A stretch of DNA of 21,727 nucleotides from JAOTVV01 sp041602035 (lineage in GTDB: Bacteria > Gemmatimonadota > Gemmatimonadetes > Gemmatimonadales > GWC2-71-9): positions 1 to 21,727 of the forward strand of contig JBFIHA010000045.1 in assembly GCA_041602035.1 (NCBI GenBank). Direction: 5' to 3'. The notes beneath the pieces were generated by a model. It was not told the origin of the DNA. It saw only the letters and a list, made by a program, of their open reading frames with translations, and did not search any database. The translations under genes and the position numbers were made by a program. Positions 20,713 to 21,727 of the stretch are shown here, piece after piece. Positions within the stretch are counted from its first letter, which is position 1; each line of letters begins with the position of its first letter.

Positions 20713-21727
20713 CAGGGCTCGGTGGTCAAGGCCTCGACCAGGCTGTCGAGCTTGAGCCACCCGGCCGCGGTGACCCGAACCCGGCCCGAAGGCCGATCGA
20801 CGAGGAGCCATCCGGCCTTCACCACCGCCTCCCCAGCCGGCGATCGCCAGCCGGGCACGTCATTCAGGTCGGCACCATGGCTGGTCCTGAGACCGAGGTA
20901 GACGCGCTCCAGCCGCTGTTGCATCGGGGTGAGGTGCTCCCGTCCGTCCTGGGGGTCCTCACCCTGCTCCAGGAGCTTCGCGTAGGCGGCCCACGGTGCC
21001 ACGTTCCAGCGACGCTCCCCCTCCCGATAGCTGTGGGCCGACGGTCCGAGGCCGAGGTAGGCACTGCCGTTCCAGTACGCCGCATTGTGGCGCGACCGGT
21101 GCCCCGGACGCGCGTAGTTCGACACCTCGTAGTGCTCGAAGCCCGCAGCGGTGAGGACGTCGTGCGCCAAGAGGAACTCCGCCTCGTGCTGCGTGTCCGG
21201 TGCCGCCATCACCGTGCCCCGCGTGGTCCAGTGCCCGAGCGGCGTGCGCGGCTCCACGGTGAGCCCGTACACCGACAGGTGCTCCGGTCCGAGGTCCACC
21301 GCCCGTGCCAGGTCGTCACGGAAATCACCTTTCACCTCCTCCGGCAGCCCGAAGATCAGGTCGAGGGAGACGGCGCCGATGCCCGCGCGGCGAAGCGTGC
21401 GCACCGCATCTGGCGTCGCCGCCGCGCCGTGGGAGCGATGCATCCATTCGAGCACCCGCTCGTCGAACGACTGTACGCCGAGGGATACCCGGTTCACCCC
21501 TGCGGCCACCCATGCCTCAGCGGACTCCGGCGTCGCGTCTTCGGGATTCGCCTCCAACGTGACTTCGATGCCGCCGGGATCGTCATATGGCGCGATCGTG
21601 CGTACCACATGGACGAGTTGCGTGAGCGATGGTGGCGGAAGGAGTGACGGCGTGCCGCCACCCAGGTACAACGTCCGGAGCGGATCGGTCGACCAGCCTT
21701 GCTCGTCTCTCCGGAGCTCCACCTCAC
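20712..21727 (-). CDS. hemW: Radical SAM heme chaperone HemW (5' end outside window)
   Basis: HemW is related to oxygen-independent coproporphyrinogen III oxidase but acts as a heme carrier rather than an oxidase. The window holds the last 338 residues or so; by family length about 50-60 N-terminal residues, including the iron-sulfur CxxxCxxC motif, lie to the right. Visible signatures are LYLGGGTPSLL, IEVTLEANPEDAT, GVNRVSLGVQSFDERVL and SLDLIFGLPEEV in the radical SAM barrel, and YEVSNYARPGHRSRHNAAYW with YLGLGPSAHSY, both typical of the HemW group. The C-terminal winged-helix-like part ends LDSLVEALTTEP. Without the N-terminus HemN cannot be formally excluded, but the C-terminal region and length argue for HemW. 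hrcA follows after 59 bases, a common pairing. Confidence 0.94.
   Translation of the reverse strand, partial: EVELRRDEQGWSTDPLRTLYLGGGTPSLLPPPSLTQLVHVVRTIAPYDDPGGIEVTLEANPEDATPESAEAWVAAGVNRVSLGVQSFDERVLEWMHRSHGAAATPDAVRTLRRAGIGAVSLDLIFGLPEEVKGDFRDDLARAVDLGPEHLSVYGLTVEPRTPLGHWTTRGTVMAAPDTQHEAEFLLAHDVLTAAGFEHYEVSNYARPGHRSRHNAAYWNGSAYLGLGPSAHSYREGERRWNVAPWAAYAKLLEQGEDPQDGREHLTPMQQRLERVYLGLRTSHGADLNDVPGWRSPAGEAVVKAGWLLVDRPSGRVRVTAAGWLKLDSLVEALTTEP

Overview
The window is a compact, GC-rich stretch of chromosome from a free-living bacterium. Every gene I can support lies on the minus strand, so transcription runs from high to low coordinates. Gene content is almost wholly housekeeping. The mix (mutS2-dnaG-zinc ribbon-recJ-rsmD-coaD-pta, a partner-switching trio, infC-rpmI-rplT-pheS-pheT) and the protein flavour make me think of Gemmatimonadota or a related GC-rich phylum. 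That is an impression from memory, not the result of a search. I see no tRNA, rRNA, CRISPR array, insertion sequence or phage gene.

Layout in direction of transcription. (1) 21727-18102: hemW (5' end outside the window), hrcA, dnaJ and a HIT-family hydrolase, tightly packed. A CIRCE-like set of repeats overlaps a possible promoter in front of hrcA. (2) 18101-17740: a roughly 360-base stretch with no intact gene; it holds a putative promoter, a small hairpin and an open frame whose C-terminal half is plainly ribosomal protein bS21 but whose N-terminal part and start are abnormal. (3) 17733-9270: mutS2, dnaG, a coiled-coil zinc-ribbon protein, recJ, rsmD, coaD and pta, mostly joined by ATGA/GTGA stop-start overlaps, so probably one translationally coupled operon. 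(4) 9244-6860: a partner-switching cassette made of a STAS anti-anti-sigma factor, an RsbW-like kinase and a GAF-SpoIIE phosphatase, with no sigma factor beside it, running straight into rsmA (6860-6090). (5) 6003-3048: arginine deiminase, a DEDDh exonuclease with an arginine-run tail and a metallo-beta-lactamase-fold hydrolase, again linked by 4-base overlaps; a promoter-like sequence ends just before the arginine deiminase ATG. (6) 3061-1: a near-consensus promoter (TTGACA-N17-TACAAT), a leader of about 165 nt containing hairpins and an intrinsic terminator, then infC-rpmI-rplT-pheS-pheT (pheT runs off the left end).

The most interesting region is the infC leader. The terminator sits between the promoter and the Shine-Dalgarno sequence, so the whole translation operon appears to be controlled by attenuation, and infC itself appears to start with CTG behind a strong AAAGGAGG. 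Other points worth checking are the damaged-looking rpsU, the orphan partner-switching module, the possible leaderless arcA and hrcA transcripts, and the CIRCE-like repeats at hrcA. I did not find a clearly new multi-gene system.
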